A stretch of 64,000 nucleotides of DNA from Bryum argenteum (Eukaryota > Streptophyta > Bryopsida > Bryales > Bryaceae). The stretch's first letter is position 1; every line of letters starts with the position of its first letter. The translations under genes were made by a program, and so were the position numbers. The stretch spans positions 2,248,648 to 2,312,647 of the forward strand of contig CM073329.1 of assembly GCA_037043015.1 (NCBI GenBank). Reading direction: 5' to 3'. The notes under the pieces are model-generated. The model had not been told where the DNA came from. It did not search any database and saw only the letters and a program-made list of their open reading frames with translations. Shown here in pieces: positions 11,621 to 24,391 of the stretch.

Positions 11621-13241
11621 GTTATTCCACTCTCTCACACCTATCTCTCACACCTATCTCTCACACCTAGTTTGGAAACGGTAAGAGGGGAACAAGTGGG
11701 GGAACGTGAGGGGAACAAGTTGTCCGACTTCCCCCTTTACCCTAGTTTCGGAGCTTTACCAAGGCTGGTTGATAGTCGTAATAGCCATCGTCGTCGTCGT
11801 GTTGTTGCCGTTGCGATTGAATGATCCAACGCCACCACGCACCTCGGCACGTCTCAGTTCCTCTTAATTGAAATTCGCTAGCTCTCGAATTTTCCCGAAA
11901 AAAAAATCCACTTTTATTCGACTCTGTTCCCATTTCTTGTTGCAGTTTCAAGCGCTCATTGCATTGCAGTTGCAGCGGGTGCGCACAACCTTCGGCAATT
12001 GGTAAGCTTCTGACTGAGCCTCGCTTTTCCCTGATTTATTGTCCATTCACATTTTCCGTTTTTGCGCAATTCTTGCAAACGGGCTGGTCCTGCTTTTCAA
12101 CAATTTTTTCGAAAGTCGGTACGCCAGGTTCTTGTATCGTACAGTTTGTTACGTGAGAGGGTTAATTTCGATCTCGAGGGATTATGCCATTTTCTTACCT
12201 GGCCGCGTGAGAGACAGGTTCTTTGATTGGGGTTAGGGTTTGGAGTCTCTTTGTAATGTGCCAAGAATAATCACGCATCAAGAATTGTATTTTCGATTTA
12301 GCGTTCCAGGGCTCTGATGGATGATACGGGACGAGTCTCGTGCTTTTCAGGTATTAAGGAGTTATTTTTTCAGTATTTTGGCCGGAGTGAGCTTTTTCTG
12401 TTCCCGATCATAATAATAAGGTGTGGTAGGAATTTATAGACAACGGAGGGAGGCTTTACCCTGAATTATAGGAGAGGCGGTTGGTCGGTTGGCATTTCCT
12501 TATCTGTTTAGATCTGGTATTTGTTGGTGGAAGCATAGTACGTATAATGCCTGTTGAAGTTTCTCCGTATAAATCATGGCGAATGCAACATGTGTAGGTG
12601 TATTGTATTGTATCGTATGCTGATTTTTGGAGTCTGTGGATGTTCGTTATTGCTTACGATGTCGGTGTGTGAATCGGGAAGTACTGGTGTAGGAATACGA
12701 TATGCTTTAGTTTGCTATTTATTTTCTGAAAGGTGTTGACACTTCGATGCATGGGTTGGGGCTGTGGTTGCATATAAGAAATGTGTAGGAGATGATGTAT
12801 GGTGATTGTGTGACATTTGGAACATATTTTGCATCCTACTTATTCGTTACGCAGTGTGTTTTTTGTGTGTTTCTTTTGGGGAATCCTCTTTGATTACATT
12901 CTCAAGGCTATATATTCTACTCACTATTCTCGAGAGTACCGTAGATCTATGAGGGCCTATGTCTAGTACGAGCTTATTATCCTTTTGTCGAGAGCCTTCC
13001 TTATCCGTATTACACAAAGCACCTCTATGTTTACATCAAACCTCTCATCACGCATGGCCCTCTCAGTATTTTCTGCTGCAAATTTCTCACACTCCACCTC
13101 GTGGTGGCCTTTCCGATGTCCTCTCTTGCCGCAATTCCTCTCTGCCTCAATTCCTCTATCTCAATTCCTCTCCCTCAGCTGCACTTCAAGCTCCTATCTA
13201 GGTGAATATCTGCGGTCTTCGAAACCACTTGGGAGGCGAGC
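11621..13241 (+). promoter_or_regulatory. Probable promoter and 5' leader region of the hnRNP-like gene
   Basis: GC content rises relative to the flanks. Near 11635-11671 a 13-bp unit like CTCTCACACCTAT repeats three times, a possible core-promoter pyrimidine patch. A splice donor-like GGTAAGCTT follows at about 12001, and an acceptor-like CTATCTAG lies near 13193-13201, some 40 bases before the ATG. A long 5'-UTR intron is therefore plausible, as in many plant RNA-binding protein genes, but no transcript supports it here. Confidence 0.4.
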
Positions 13242-16042
13242 ATGTCAGACGCAAGTGCATCACCAGAGGAGGTACACGATGAAGAGCAGGTCGACATTGA
13301 CGGGGCTGTAGATCTCGACGAGGAGGTTGACGATGGCAGTGCTGACCACGAAGACGAAGAAGAGGATCAAGAAGAGAAGGGTGAGGGTTTAGACTTGGAT
13401 GTGGACCTTGAAGCTCAAGAAGGCGATGACGGTCACGAAGACCAGGATGTCGACGTTTTAAATGGAAATCACGATCATCCTACCAACGAAGCTGACTTTG
13501 CTCCCGAGGAGACGGACCCTCATGTGGAAGGTGAAGATGCCATAGTCGAAGACAAGGAGGATAAAGATGCTGAAAAGAGCGGGGAGCTTTTGAAACGGCC
13601 TCCTCATGGCTCAGAAATTTTTGTCGGGGGTATTACTAGAGACACCACAGAAGAAGATTTGCGAACACTGTGCTCAAATTGTGGTGACATTTACGAGGTA
13701 CGGTGGGAGCATAAGCATTACCGTTGTTCATGGTTTATGAGGCATTTTTGTCTCTGTGCAATAACATTCTTCACTCATATTACGTTGTCCATATTATGTT
13801 GTCCAGGTCCGACTCTTGAAGGACAAAGATACCGGTCAAAACAAGGGTTATGCTTTCGTCACCTTCATGAACGAAGAAAATGCAGAAAAGGCCATCGAGG
13901 CATTAAACGATTCAGAAGTGAAGGTAACCTCAACGTTTTGTTTTTTCGATAAGATTCATAAGCTTTGTTTCGGATTCATTAGCGTTTTCTTTCCTCCGTG
14001 ATGAAGTAATATTTCCAACAATGAAACGAAGGAACGTCGTATATAACGGTTTCTAATGTGTTGCAGGGACGAAAACTTCGATTCTCTCAATCTCAATCGA
14101 AACATAGGCTCTTCGTAGGGAATATCCCAAAAGCATGGGAAAAGGAAGAACTCGAGAAAGTTTTGGGTGAGCAGGGACCTGGCATACAAAGTGTTGAACT
14201 TCTTAAGGTACGTTGTTGGACATATATAAGATTCATTTATAGCTTTTATGTTTCTACAGCAGTTGCTCTCATATTCAACTTTCTGTTAGTGCTCTCTGGG
14301 TGCAACATGTATTTGGCATGTATCGGTATGTCTGAACCTTCTTGTCTTTTATGTCGTTTTTTTGTTATAATTCTCTTGCTCATCATCCTATGGCGTGTAG
14401 GATCCAAAGACCCCAGGAAGAAATCGTGGGTTCGCCTTTGTAGAGTACTACAATCATGCTTGTGCTGAACATGCCAGGCGTGAGATGTCTAAACCAAGTT
14501 TCCGACTAGGCAGCAATGCTCCTACTATAAGCTGGGCTGACCCACGCAGTGGGCCAGATGCCAATGCGATGTCCCAGGTATAATACGGATACTTTATGCT
14601 CATGTCGATCGTATAAAATGTATATGTGGTAGCTTGAGATACAAATTTCCAGTTGAGCTTGAGATACTTCAAGGCACCAACTGAAAAATGAGTTGTTTCT
14701 CTCTTAATAGAGGTTGGTCGGGCTTAGGTTTGTAGGGCCGTTTTTTTACGATTAGCACTGAGGATGGAATGTTTCTCTATTCCTAGCTTAGAACTTGCTA
14801 AAGTTGCAAATTGATTGTCCTCAGGTTAAAGTGGTGTACGTACGAAACTTGCCAGACAGTGTGACTGAGGAGCAGTTACAGAAGCTGTTCGAACGCCATG
14901 GTGATGTTACGAAGGTGGTTTTACCAGCAACTAAACCTGGACAAGCAAAACGTGATTTCGGGTTTGTTCATTTTTCTGATCGAGCACATGCTCTCAAGGC
15001 TATCGAGAAAACAGAAGTCTATGAGCTAGAAGGTATACATTGGGACCGTTAGCTCTCTTTGAAACCGATCCAATTTCCAAACAGATGTGCGTTTTTTCTA
15101 CCGCTTTGTCACGCACGTATTCTTCGTAACAAAAGTTGATTGACTGCGTTCAATCAGGCCGAACACTTGAGACATCGTTGGCAAAACCCCCAGCTGAGAA
15201 GAGGCCGCTTGGTATGGAGCCGGCCTATCCTCAGCAGCGAGCTGGTCTGTTACCGCAATATCAGAATAGAGGTGGCTATGGCTATGGAGGGGACGTATAC
15301 AACAATGTCGGCGGTGGTGTTTACGGACAAGCTAGGGGTTATAACCAGGTTCGTACACTGACTACGTTGCTTAGAATCAGAACGGCTTTTGTGATACGAA
15401 GTTCTAATCTTCTCATGAGAGTGACTCTTGTATTATGAAGTTCTTTTCTTGCCATTAGACTAGTTCGAGAACTGAAGTTTTGGCCTTATATCGGAATGGT
15501 CCTAACGGTCTGCAGATCTGCAGAAGTTCGTTATATATTTTGATTGGCTCATGTGATCTGAAGTGGTGTAAAATAGCAAAATTTTCGTCCTTTCGTTAGA
15601 GTGTAATCTGAAGTTTTTTTTCTTGTGATTAGAATAGCCATCGCAAATTTTTCTTCATTAGAATGGCTTTTGTGATCTGAAGTGGGTGTATGATGCAGCC
15701 GGTGATCTACGGGCGCGGCCCAGCCCCAGCAGGAATGACCATGGTACCAATGATGCTGCCGGATGGTCGAGTTGGCTATGTCTTGTAAGTCCCGTTTCGT
15801 TGGCTCATTGAAAGTATCTTCGTATGTCCACTGGAATATTGGTCTGAATACGGATCTTACGTTGCAGGCAACAACCTGGTGGAGGACTACAAGGAGGACC
15901 AGCTCCGTATCGTGGTGGCAGGGGTGGACATGGTTTACTGCCATACAGACAGGGTGGCAGCAGTGGTGGTGGAGGCGGAGGAGGTGGTGGTGGAGGAGCC
16001 GCAGGAGGAGCCGGAAGAGACCGTCGTTACCGTCCCTACTGA
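13242..16042 (+). CDS. hnRNP Q/R-like RNA-binding protein with three RRMs (LIF2-like)
   Basis: Exons are 13242-13697, 13807-13923, 14067-14207, 14401-14577, 14825-15032, 15158-15348, 15699-15784 and 15868-16042. All introns are GT-AG and the frame holds throughout, giving 516 aa. The first about 115 residues are strongly acidic. RRM1 (about 125-200) has IFVGGI and KGYAFVTF; RRM2 (about 204-285) has LFVGNI and RGFAFVEY; RRM3 (about 299-370) has VVYVRNL and RDFGFVHF. The tail is Gly/Tyr/Arg-rich with GGRGGHG and a poly-Gly run, ending RDRRYRPY. The acidic-3xRRM-Gly layout matches hnRNP Q/R (SYNCRIP) and plant LIF2 proteins, nuclear RNA-binding factors in RNA processing; Arabidopsis LIF2 also works with LHP1 at chromatin. 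ATG 13242 is the first start in frame with the acidic region. Family membership is secure; the specific role is inferred. Confidence 0.93.
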
Positions 16043-17008
16043 TGTGTGCTCACCTTTTTGAAGTAGAAACAATCTGCTAAATATCCAGCCTACATGTACG
16101 ATGGTTATCCACTGGGCCACTAACTGAACCACCGCGTGCAGCCAACTGCATTGCTTTGAGGTCTAGGAATTTTCTGATTGTTTTCCCATAGTAGAGTTAA
16201 ACAGTTGTGCATGTGTAGGATTTGAGGATGGATACTGAGCATACAATACGGCAGTTGGATCGGTTATATGGGCACAGCTGTGTTCATTCTTAATGTTCCC
16301 CCCCTCAACCCCTAGAAAAGACCTCTGATGTACCTTTTAAAGGCATCGTCACCACCATCATCTAGGCTTTTTTCAAGTTATCTCAGTGAGGATATTCTTT
16401 TTTTAGGTCGATCTGCAAACAGACAAAAATCGGACATTTATGTTTATTTAATAACAGGAACTCCAAAGTGTGCTATACTTTCTTTCTGTTTTCTTTTTTT
16501 GTCTCACTACCTTGCATGGGTTTTGTATGTATAGTCCCTCAATCTCTCTCCTAAGGGAGTTTTTTCATGGAGTTTGGAGATTTTGTGGGTGATTTTGTGT
16601 GGGAATTGATCCAAATCTAATATTCAAGCAGGTGTTTTGTTTCGTTTTGACATCATGATATGGAGGACTGCTGAAAGCAGGATACTATGTCTTGTGCGGG
16701 AAAAAAAAACAAAGCCTCAAAGTAATGTGGAAACGAAACAATCCAATTGTCTAAGTTTTTGTTCCTTATTAGAAAAATACGTTTTCACCTGAATTTCCAT
16801 ATTTGACATATGAAAAAGTTTGAAATCACATGGAGGAATTTCGGAATTTAAATATAAACACCAATGTTTGACAATTGAATAATTATATAAAAAAGTATTA
16901 TGTAGTGCACTAAAAGTGTGACAATGGAAACATGCATTTTTAAATTTAAGTTTTTAACTCGAAATTCATGAAGCTAAACTAAACTCAAGTATTATATGAA
17001 CCTAACTA

Positions 17009-17214
17009 GCCCTTTAGGGAGATACTATGTCAAGTATCTTCAAGGCACTAGTAAATAGGCTAGAAACTAGCGTAGTTATAGTGTCCACCCTCGAGAGGGG
17101 AAGTAGTATTGTTCTAATTTCCCCTTGTCCGGTGGCCATCGGGATATTAGCATTACGAACGGACACTTCATTCATGCCGGCCCCTTAGAAAGGACCGGAG
17201 TTTCTATCTATCTG
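17009..17214 (+). repeat. 3' part of a tRNA-derived SINE
   Basis: Matches the body of the SINE at 39001-39375 (GATAC.ATGTC, AAGGCACTA, GAAACTAGC, then GGACACT.CATTCA) and ends GGAGTTTCTATCTATCT. The tRNA-like head is missing, as in a 5'-truncated retroposed copy. Confidence 0.7.
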
Positions 17215-17476
17215 AACCTAACTATCTGTGAGTATTTGTGGTTTTTCCAAGTGAACCATTTCTAAGATGATATTGAAAATATATAGCAATTTTGGGTAGT
17301 TTTTAGTGTGTAGTACTTGACATGTGGAGTTGAGATTGCTAAACTTCTTAAATGTGAAGAACTTAAAAGTGCAAAAAGTCTTGTTAGAAAATATTGGAAA
17401 TTTATGCAGCCCTTAAAACGTAACACCTTCACAATACAAGAATGAAGTTATTGTGTGTTTGACTTAAGGCCAAACA

Positions 17477-17594
17477 GATCAAGTTAGATTCTTAAAGATT
17501 TTAGAAGTTAATAGAGGGATAATTATTTGCTTCTTGATCAAGTTAGATTCTTAAAGATTTTAGAAGTCAATAGAGGGATAATTATTTGCTTCTT
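17477..17594. repeat. 59-bp direct tandem duplication
   Basis: Copies 17477-17535 and 17536-17594 both begin GATCAAGTTAGATTC and differ at one base (TTAATAG/TCAATAG). The near identity points to a recent slippage or unequal exchange event. Confidence 0.95.
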
Positions 17595-17689
17595 GTGAAG
17601 GTTTGAATGCTTGTTTTGAGTGAAAAGAACATCAAAAAAGTACTTCATTGTTTTGCTAATCAAACTTTTTAATTTGCTCAATGAATGCT

Positions 17690-18088
17690 AAATACATATC
17701 TAAGAACCAAGCTCATAAATTTCAGTCACTTGCTGAAGGTATCGGTTTACCAATTGCAAACTTGGAACCCCCTCTACAAGATCTTTATCAATGTTACAAA
17801 GAGGTGCAAATTATTGCAAAAAATTGTAGGGAGAAAACATGGTGATGTACTGTAGCGTTTTAATAAAGAAATGAAAGTGCATTGTAAGAGATCTTGTTGA
17901 GATTAAGCCTATGTTACCATGAGGAGGTGCATTATCTTAAGAAAATTTTGTTTGCAATGGTCCCAAGTTTATTTTTACACAACCTTATTAATAATCTTCA
18001 TAAATCTTCTAAGTTTGAGCTTGCAAGTTTTGATGACGTTTTAAAGTATGAAGAAACCTCTACTCACTTCTTGAGAACTTTTCACTAA
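17690..18088 (+). pseudogene. Possible degraded coding fragment, family uncertain
   Basis: Plus-strand frames contain LAEGIGLPIANLEPPLQDLY and, after stops and shifts, an ORF at 17894-18088 with KKILFAMVPSLFLHNLINN. The pattern loosely recalls the helical N-terminal region of plant kinases and resistance-type proteins (MCAfunc-like). I cannot support this firmly. It lies just beyond the 3' end of the TPR gene on the other strand. Confidence 0.2.
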
Positions 18089-18231
18089 TCATGAAAGTAT
18101 CAAAAGTGAGTATTGTCCTACCTCAGAGGAATTGCCTTAGGCGCAAAGTCTTCCAAGCTACTTGTTATGAAAAATGTTGTACAATCTACCATGTTACTTG
18201 AACAAAAAATTAGATTGCCACTTGTTTAAGA

Positions 18232-21200
18232 TTAGTCTTTAAGGTTGAGTTGCTTAATATATTGATCAAGTTGTCTAACAGTCTCGTCTGTAGAACCCAA
18301 ACGTTTCTTTAAAATGTGCAATGCTCGATTGTAAAATTTCGATGCTTGTGCCTTATCTTTAAGTGCAACATGTACATCTCCTAAATACTTCAAGGTCTGC
18401 AGAACAATTCAATATTATATAAGAATTTAGTTACAAAAAATAAAAACAAGGCTTTAGACTTTAGTGCAAAACTAATGAAATATGAGAAAGATTTTCTATT
18501 GCACTAGACAAGATTTTTCAAAGCACTAGAGAAGAGTTTTAAAATTAATACCTCAGCAATAATGACACTACTTCCACCATATTCTTTTCTCTGAAGAGCC
18601 ATCAATTCTTCAAATGTTGTCTTTGCGTTTTCAACTTCGTTTCCATCATAATATGTAATTGCTTGTTGCTTTTTTATCAACAACAAAAGTGGCTCTTGAT
18701 TATTTTTCTCACCATCCTTCTTTTCAGTAATATATCCCATTGCATTTGTGCATGCACTCATTGAGTAGGAATATCTCTGCCCCATAAAAAACAGTTTAAA
18801 CTCATTCTTTCATAGTAGAAATAAATTTTACTCATCGTTTCAATTGCGTTTGGTATAGTAAGCTACTAACCTTGACCTTGTGATATGTAACAGCAAGCTC
18901 ATAGTACATTTGCGCTAGCTTTGCTTTGTTTGGTCGTGATGCATTTTCAAAACATGCTATTGCTTTTTCATATATTGTTGCAGCTTCGTCGTCGTTTCCT
19001 TGCTTACTTCGACACTATGAACAAATATTAACCGTGATTGAAAACCCTTATGGATTTTCGTATGCCCACATCTTTTGGTTCTATTTATGTATTTAATTAG
19101 GTCAATAGCTTATTACTGAGTTCATCATACCTTATACAACTAGAAGGAAGATATTTGTATTTAAAGCTTGGTTCATTCGATATATTTGGATTATCTTAAA
19201 ATTTCATAAGAATGATGATTCTCATCACCATAGTGATTTTTTTTGTAATCAATATCGTTAATTATGATCTAAGTCAAAACTCTATAGGGTAAGTTTCTAC
19301 CTTTGCTGCCTTACCAAACATATTCCCCATTCTTGGATCTTTTGTTGTAAATGGTCCGCCTGAAAATGCCGAGGTTCTTTTTCCACTACCAGCTATCTTT
19401 TCATATGCCTATGTTGCAGTTTAATATTCAAAACACTTAGTTGGGAGTTATTATCACTTTGGAAGGTCATCCTTAGTATACCAGAATTTCAATATTTCAA
19501 ACAAAGTGGTTAAAAGTTCAAACTATCAACTTACAATTGCATACTCATCCATAGCTTTTTGATAGTCATCACGATCTTTTGCTTTTTTTGAATCATTGAC
19601 GTCAACTGAACTATCTTTTGATTTTGATGATTGTGTTTCTTTATAAAGAGATCGACTATCTCCAAGATTTACATAAAAATCTCCAAAGCCTTCGTGAATT
19701 GGAAAATTGGTTTCATCCTGCCATACAACCAAACTCGTGTGAGAACCACTAAGTTGGTTGTAAGAATGTCCATCACTATCTTGGAAGTCTCTTAGAATGC
19801 TCAAGTCCAGTAAAACCAAATTAATCACCTTCTTACATAAATACTATCCGATTGTGAATCTTATTTACAAGAATTGTTGTCTATGTAATAAAGTAAATAA
19901 AGTCTATCATAACAACGAATTTACAAGTTTAACTAAGCCATATTATTACTCTTCACTTTCACTCATCACATGTCTAGTCATGTATGTGACAAAGATTATT
20001 TTCTCACAACTAAATTTCCATTGACAATATTGTATACAAGGTAAATCTACATTCAACTTTTGTTAAGTTTAAAACACTAAAAAAAAATACACTAATTAGC
20101 ACATACCTATCTTTATTAAATATATCCAAAACTGGACTTTATGTGGTAAGAAGGTATACATCAGGACCATGAAGCTCGTGATTTATTACAAGTGCCCTTT
20201 GCAAATAATTAACGCATTTGGGATCCACTCCTGTTGAATTAGTAGTATGTAAGTCCTAGAACTTTATACTTTGGATTATTGATAAAAGTATTGATTTAAC
20301 ATGTATATCACACCTTATATTTGAAGTTCTTATCACATTTATGTTTTAAGAAGGTATATTCACAATATTTTTAGTAACCTTCACATACGTTGAATCATGG
20401 CTTTTGCAACGGCCATCAATGTTGTTACAACCATGTCATTATTTTCACCTTCACCCGTTTTGCGTGGGTCTACCCTTTCAATTGCCTTCAAGAAAACAAT
20501 AGTATTCAATGGGAAGTTCTTTCACTTCTAGAAGAGCTAATAAGAAGAGCTTTGAATCATACTATCCATCTGAAGAAATAAATGCAACTTAATGAGTTCA
20601 GCAAAGTTGAATACAACAAATGCACTCTATTACATAAATATTCCACCATATCAAATTATCAATACATAACATCAGGTAGTAAAAACACCTTTTGCCCGTG
20701 GAAGAAGGCTTGATCTCCAAGGTCCTAGTATATTATTCTATTTTAGTATTGTTAGTAATAGAATCACATTGTTAAACTATAGGAAAATATTACATTTGAT
20801 AGATTATTTATTACTTTCTATCATTATTATTATTATATGGATATTAATTTGAAATGAAGTCTTTGGGTTATGTACCATGTCGTGGTAGATATTGCTAAGG
20901 TTGAGATGTGCTTTTCCTAACATAAGATCACGATCAGGCGTAGAAGGATCTTCATAGCATAATTTTGCAAGTGCTAATTGCTGCCATTTTCAAAAGTACA
21001 ATATTAAACTTCATTTTATATCAATTCTAGATGAATATATTTGAGCATCTGTATAGAAAGATACAAGATGGGAAATCTAGTTTCTAGATTGATCTTTTTC
21101 TTTTTCAATTGTGATTGTACAAGATCGTAATAATAATGTTTACATAAGGTTTGTAAATTACTAAATAGAAAATAGAAAATAGAAACTTCTATTGATCAAT

Positions 21201-21701
21201 TCTACAATTTTAGTCATTGAGGAAAAAATCACACATAAACCAATAAGTCATGATTTATGAACAATTTATATCAACAAATATTTCAACACTACATTCAATG
21301 TTTCTCTTTAAATAATGAAATTCTATGAATTTAAGTGATTACAATGACTTGATGACAAAACGTCACCTATTCAATGATAACAATTACAAATGAAAAAGAA
21401 TCATTGAGAAAACATAACAATATTTATCAGAATCGATTATTACTATGCATCTTTCCATTTGTATCTAAGAAACATTAAGTCATTTAAATCTTCATGTTAT
21501 GTGAAATATATGATATGGAAGTGCTATAATGAGATTAGATATGTCTACCTGCATGCCGAGAAAGAGAGCCTTTTCCATATCACCTTCTTCTTTGCAAATG
21601 GCTCCTTCACTCTCAACACTTTTTAGACGTGCCGAGGGTTCTTTGAAAAAACCCATCTCTTTCTCTAATTCTACATCTGCAAAATTCTTCTTGTCCCCCA
21701 T
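18232..21701 (-). CDS. TPR protein resembling kinesin light chain, 10 exons, intact
   Basis: Exons on the minus strand are 21701-21549, 20980-20876, 20724-20689, 20485-20389, 20230-20160, 19717-19535, 19408-19301, 19014-18871, 18776-18552 and 18396-18232. All boundaries are GT-AG and all joins are phase 0 except the 20389/20230 join, which is phase 1. The total is 1287 nt and 428 aa, with no internal stop. Many segments have the TPR helix-pair pattern, for example LMLGKAHLNLSNIY, CVNYLQRALVINHELHGPD, ATIYEKAIACFENA, LAQMYYELAVTYHKV and TLKYLGDVHVALKDKAQASK. A charged linker (about residues 185-245) separates two TPR blocks. TPR arrays bind partner proteins; kinesin light chains bind cargo. 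No motor or enzyme domain is present. ATG 21701 fits the first exon, but an upstream exon cannot be excluded. Confidence 0.82.
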
Positions 21702-22810
21702 AACTTTTCACAAATATTCTCCAAATTATGATTGTTGTTTTTTTTTACTACATGATCAACTTCTTGATGCAAGCTCTACACATTTTTTGTGGGATTCTAA
21801 AAATTCTTGAGACCACCATCTTCTTTGTATGTTAATTTAAAGCCAATAATGTTTGAAGAACGTTATTCAATCTTGTTGGAAAGTTTTGTTAAGATGAACA
21901 TGTCATGAAATAAAGGTAGAAAGAAGAAGCGAAGTGTGTGAATTGTATCAGTTGGCAAATGAGTTACTACATTAGGGTTTAAGGTTTTTGGTGTTTTAAA
22001 TTTTTGAGAAGGTGGCAAAGGTCACACTTTCTATCTACATTGTTTCATAAAATCACGATGATATATGAAGTAAAACGTTCCCTAACCTTTTGAGTACGTA
22101 CCTTGTACCCTTCATCATCATTTACTAAGTGGTTAAGACATGTCTCAACCTTTAAGTGCATTTTTATTAAAATTGTCATATGGGATGATATAGTCAAACT
22201 TTTCCGATTTTTTAATTTTTTTGATCCAATGTCTATTCCACATAGGCAGTTATTGAGTTTCGCTCCAAATTAAGTGTGGTAGTGGTGGTAAGTACTACAT
22301 ATCAATCCAAGATGGTATGAAACAATGGCATGCACTTCTGTGAAAGGAGCTTTGGTTCACAACATTCAAGTGGGGGAGTAACACCCTTTCTTCCTTCTAA
22401 GCGTTGCTCGGCGCCCTTTCCTCATCCTCTCTTAAGTCGCCTTGCCAACAAAATTTTAGTTGTTTAGCCAATGTTGGTGCTAGAAATTCATTCAAAGCAA
22501 AAACTTACAATCAAAAACTTGTTGAACTTCATGCTAAGATTATAATTGTATGAATAAAATTTATGAAAAAAAGAAGTTGATTCAATAAACACGCTCGAAA
22601 GACTAAAACAAGCTCCGCATTGTAGAATTCATAAACCAAAGGGGTAACTTCCAAGCAAATGGGGATGCCATGTCTTCCTCAAGCAATTATAAACACCCCT
22701 TCAAACAAAACGCCATTGGAGGGTGTAGAATTGTAGATGTACCAATGGAGTAGCCCAATGCAGGCCAAATAGTGAATAGACAACCTCATAAATGGCTCCC
22801 TCGCAATGAC
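21702..22810. other. Upstream region of the TPR gene, no further gene seen
   Basis: AT-rich sequence that should hold the TPR gene promoter. No convincing TATA placement or other gene could be fixed. Confidence 0.4.
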
Positions 22811-22820
22811 GGCTACACAC

Positions 22821-23137
22821 AAGGTTGTCAAACCGGGCGCATCTAGGTGATCGGGCGGGCAAACCGGGCGGACTAGTTGTCCCGGACTGGCACGCGTGCC
22901 TGCCCACCTCGATTGTAGGGGGTGAGTAATTTTTCGTGGGTAACAAACTTTGAAGTAAAAAGCCTGTGTGGCCTCACACTTGGCCCGTACATAGTGGCCA
23001 AGTGGCTTAGTTTTCACCTAAACCCTTGCCACATCGTCGTTTTTTCACCTAGACTAAAAGTCAACAACCGTTTGACCCTATCGGGCAAGCGAGAGCTCAA
23101 TCGGGCGGGCGGCGTGCCTGCCCGGTTTGACAACCTT
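22821..23137. mobile_element. Mutator-type MITE with 18-bp perfect TIRs and 10-bp target duplication
   Basis: The ends AAGGTTGTCAAACCGGGC and GCCCGGTTTGACAACCTT are perfect inverted complements. The 10-bp sequence GGCTACACAC flanks both sides (22811-22820 and 23138-23147). The 317-bp body is GC-rich (GGGCGGGC runs) unlike its surroundings and has no coding capacity. An 8-10 bp duplication fits Mutator-like or hAT elements; the length favours Mutator-like. The perfect ends suggest recent insertion. Confidence 0.9.
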
Positions 23138-23256
23138 GGCTACACACAACCTTCCTCCTTCTCACCCCTTTTTCTAAATCGTACTCTCAACACCCCAAGC
23201 AATTCACTTCTCTGCTTCGGTATTATCTTTTGCTACTTTCTTTACTACCAACGTAA

Positions 23257-24305
23257 TGCCTAGATTCAAAGCACTTGCTGATCTACCTCCTCCCATTCCT
23301 TCTCCAACAAGGTGCACCGAAGAGTCTGCCACAATTTCCATGGAGATAAACAACAAGCATGGGACGTCGAAAGAACAAATTTCCTATATTTCTGTTACTC
23401 ATGAATGAGAGTTACATCTGCAGCTTTCCACAACTTGTAAATGACACACACGATCGCTATGAGTGCTTAAGGTTTTCGACATACTTGTCGACTTCTAAAT
23501 TCCTTGGTTGGAAGAAGAGAAGTGCTGAAGGAAGCAAAGAGGGGATTAGTAACAACTTCTACCAAATAATTCATACTATGGTTTACCCAAAGCCAAAAGT
23601 AGAGCGCTCAATTGACAACCATGCTTAAGGCAGCTTCTTTCTTCGCAAAGGCAACTATCCCCACCTCTCAGCACTGGCACAATCTTGCCTCTTCCATCAG
23701 CAACTGCATCTTTGAAACAAGGTAAGTTTCGAATTTCGTAGGTGAGCATAGCAACAACAACTACTTGAAGCTGACAGATGCAATTTGACACATTTTGTTA
23801 TAGCTATCTTACTTGACATTGAAAAGGAATTCTACGGAGAGTGCAAAGTTCTTCATGTTCGCGATAAACCTCAAAAGACTGCTGCATACACAGTTGTTGC
23901 AAAATCACTATTGCTGCTACTCAGGGATTTTTGTGCACTTTGAAGCGCGCTTCCTCACCGCCTTCTGCTTCTGACGAAGTAGAGAGCTCCATCTCTAAAA
24001 TGCCCAAGGTGAGCTCTATTGCTGCATGCCACATTTCTGTTCCATTCCTATGGCATAATTACAAGGCATCTTACTTCTCATATGAAGCTACTAAAGAGAG
24101 TTGTGAGCGTGTTACCAACAACATTTGTACTGTCTTCGTGTTCTCTCTAGAGGTCTTGTGTAGATTTGATGAGATTTTTACATACCTTGCCTTGCCTTCT
24201 ATGATCCAATCTGCTGAATTGATCTTCGGAACATGCAGAGTCCATGTAAAGACTAAAACTTATCAGAGGAGGACGACATCACAAAGTAGGGATAATAAAA
24301 CCTGA
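23257..24305 (+). pseudogene. Degraded coding stretch of unknown family
   Basis: Fragments in different frames look protein-like: an ATG at 23257 (MPRFKALADLPPPIPSP), then 23359-23628, then a piece ending at a donor-like GTAAG near 23721. A piece after about 23810 reads LDIEKEFYGECKVLHVRDKP, and 23931-24305 continues. Stops and frame changes separate them. I do not recognise the family. They precede the paladin-like pseudogene in the same orientation, so they might be its divergent 5' part or another gene. Confidence 0.3.
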
Positions 24306-24391
24306 GATAAGAATGAAATCAAGGGTATGAACCTGCTATATGAGCATAAATTGTGATTCACCATCGCTACGTGATCCTATTTGCAATGATA

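Larger units (their letters stand above)
16043..18231. other. 3' region of the hnRNP-like gene and repeat-rich intergenic DNA
   Basis: The 3' UTR probably occupies the first 300-500 bases, but no clear poly-A signal could be fixed. Beyond it lie a SINE fragment (17009-17214), a 59-bp tandem duplication (17477-17594) and a possible degraded coding stretch at about 17690-18088. Confidence 0.5.

Noticed and set aside
11742-11951. Minus-strand ORF with Asp run just upstream of the hnRNP leader
   Set aside because: The Asp run comes from a CGT/CAT-rich patch; no homology or supporting signals.
15549-16132. ORFs antisense to or out of frame with the last hnRNP exons
   Set aside because: They overlap the conserved Gly-rich exon in wrong frames and cross introns.
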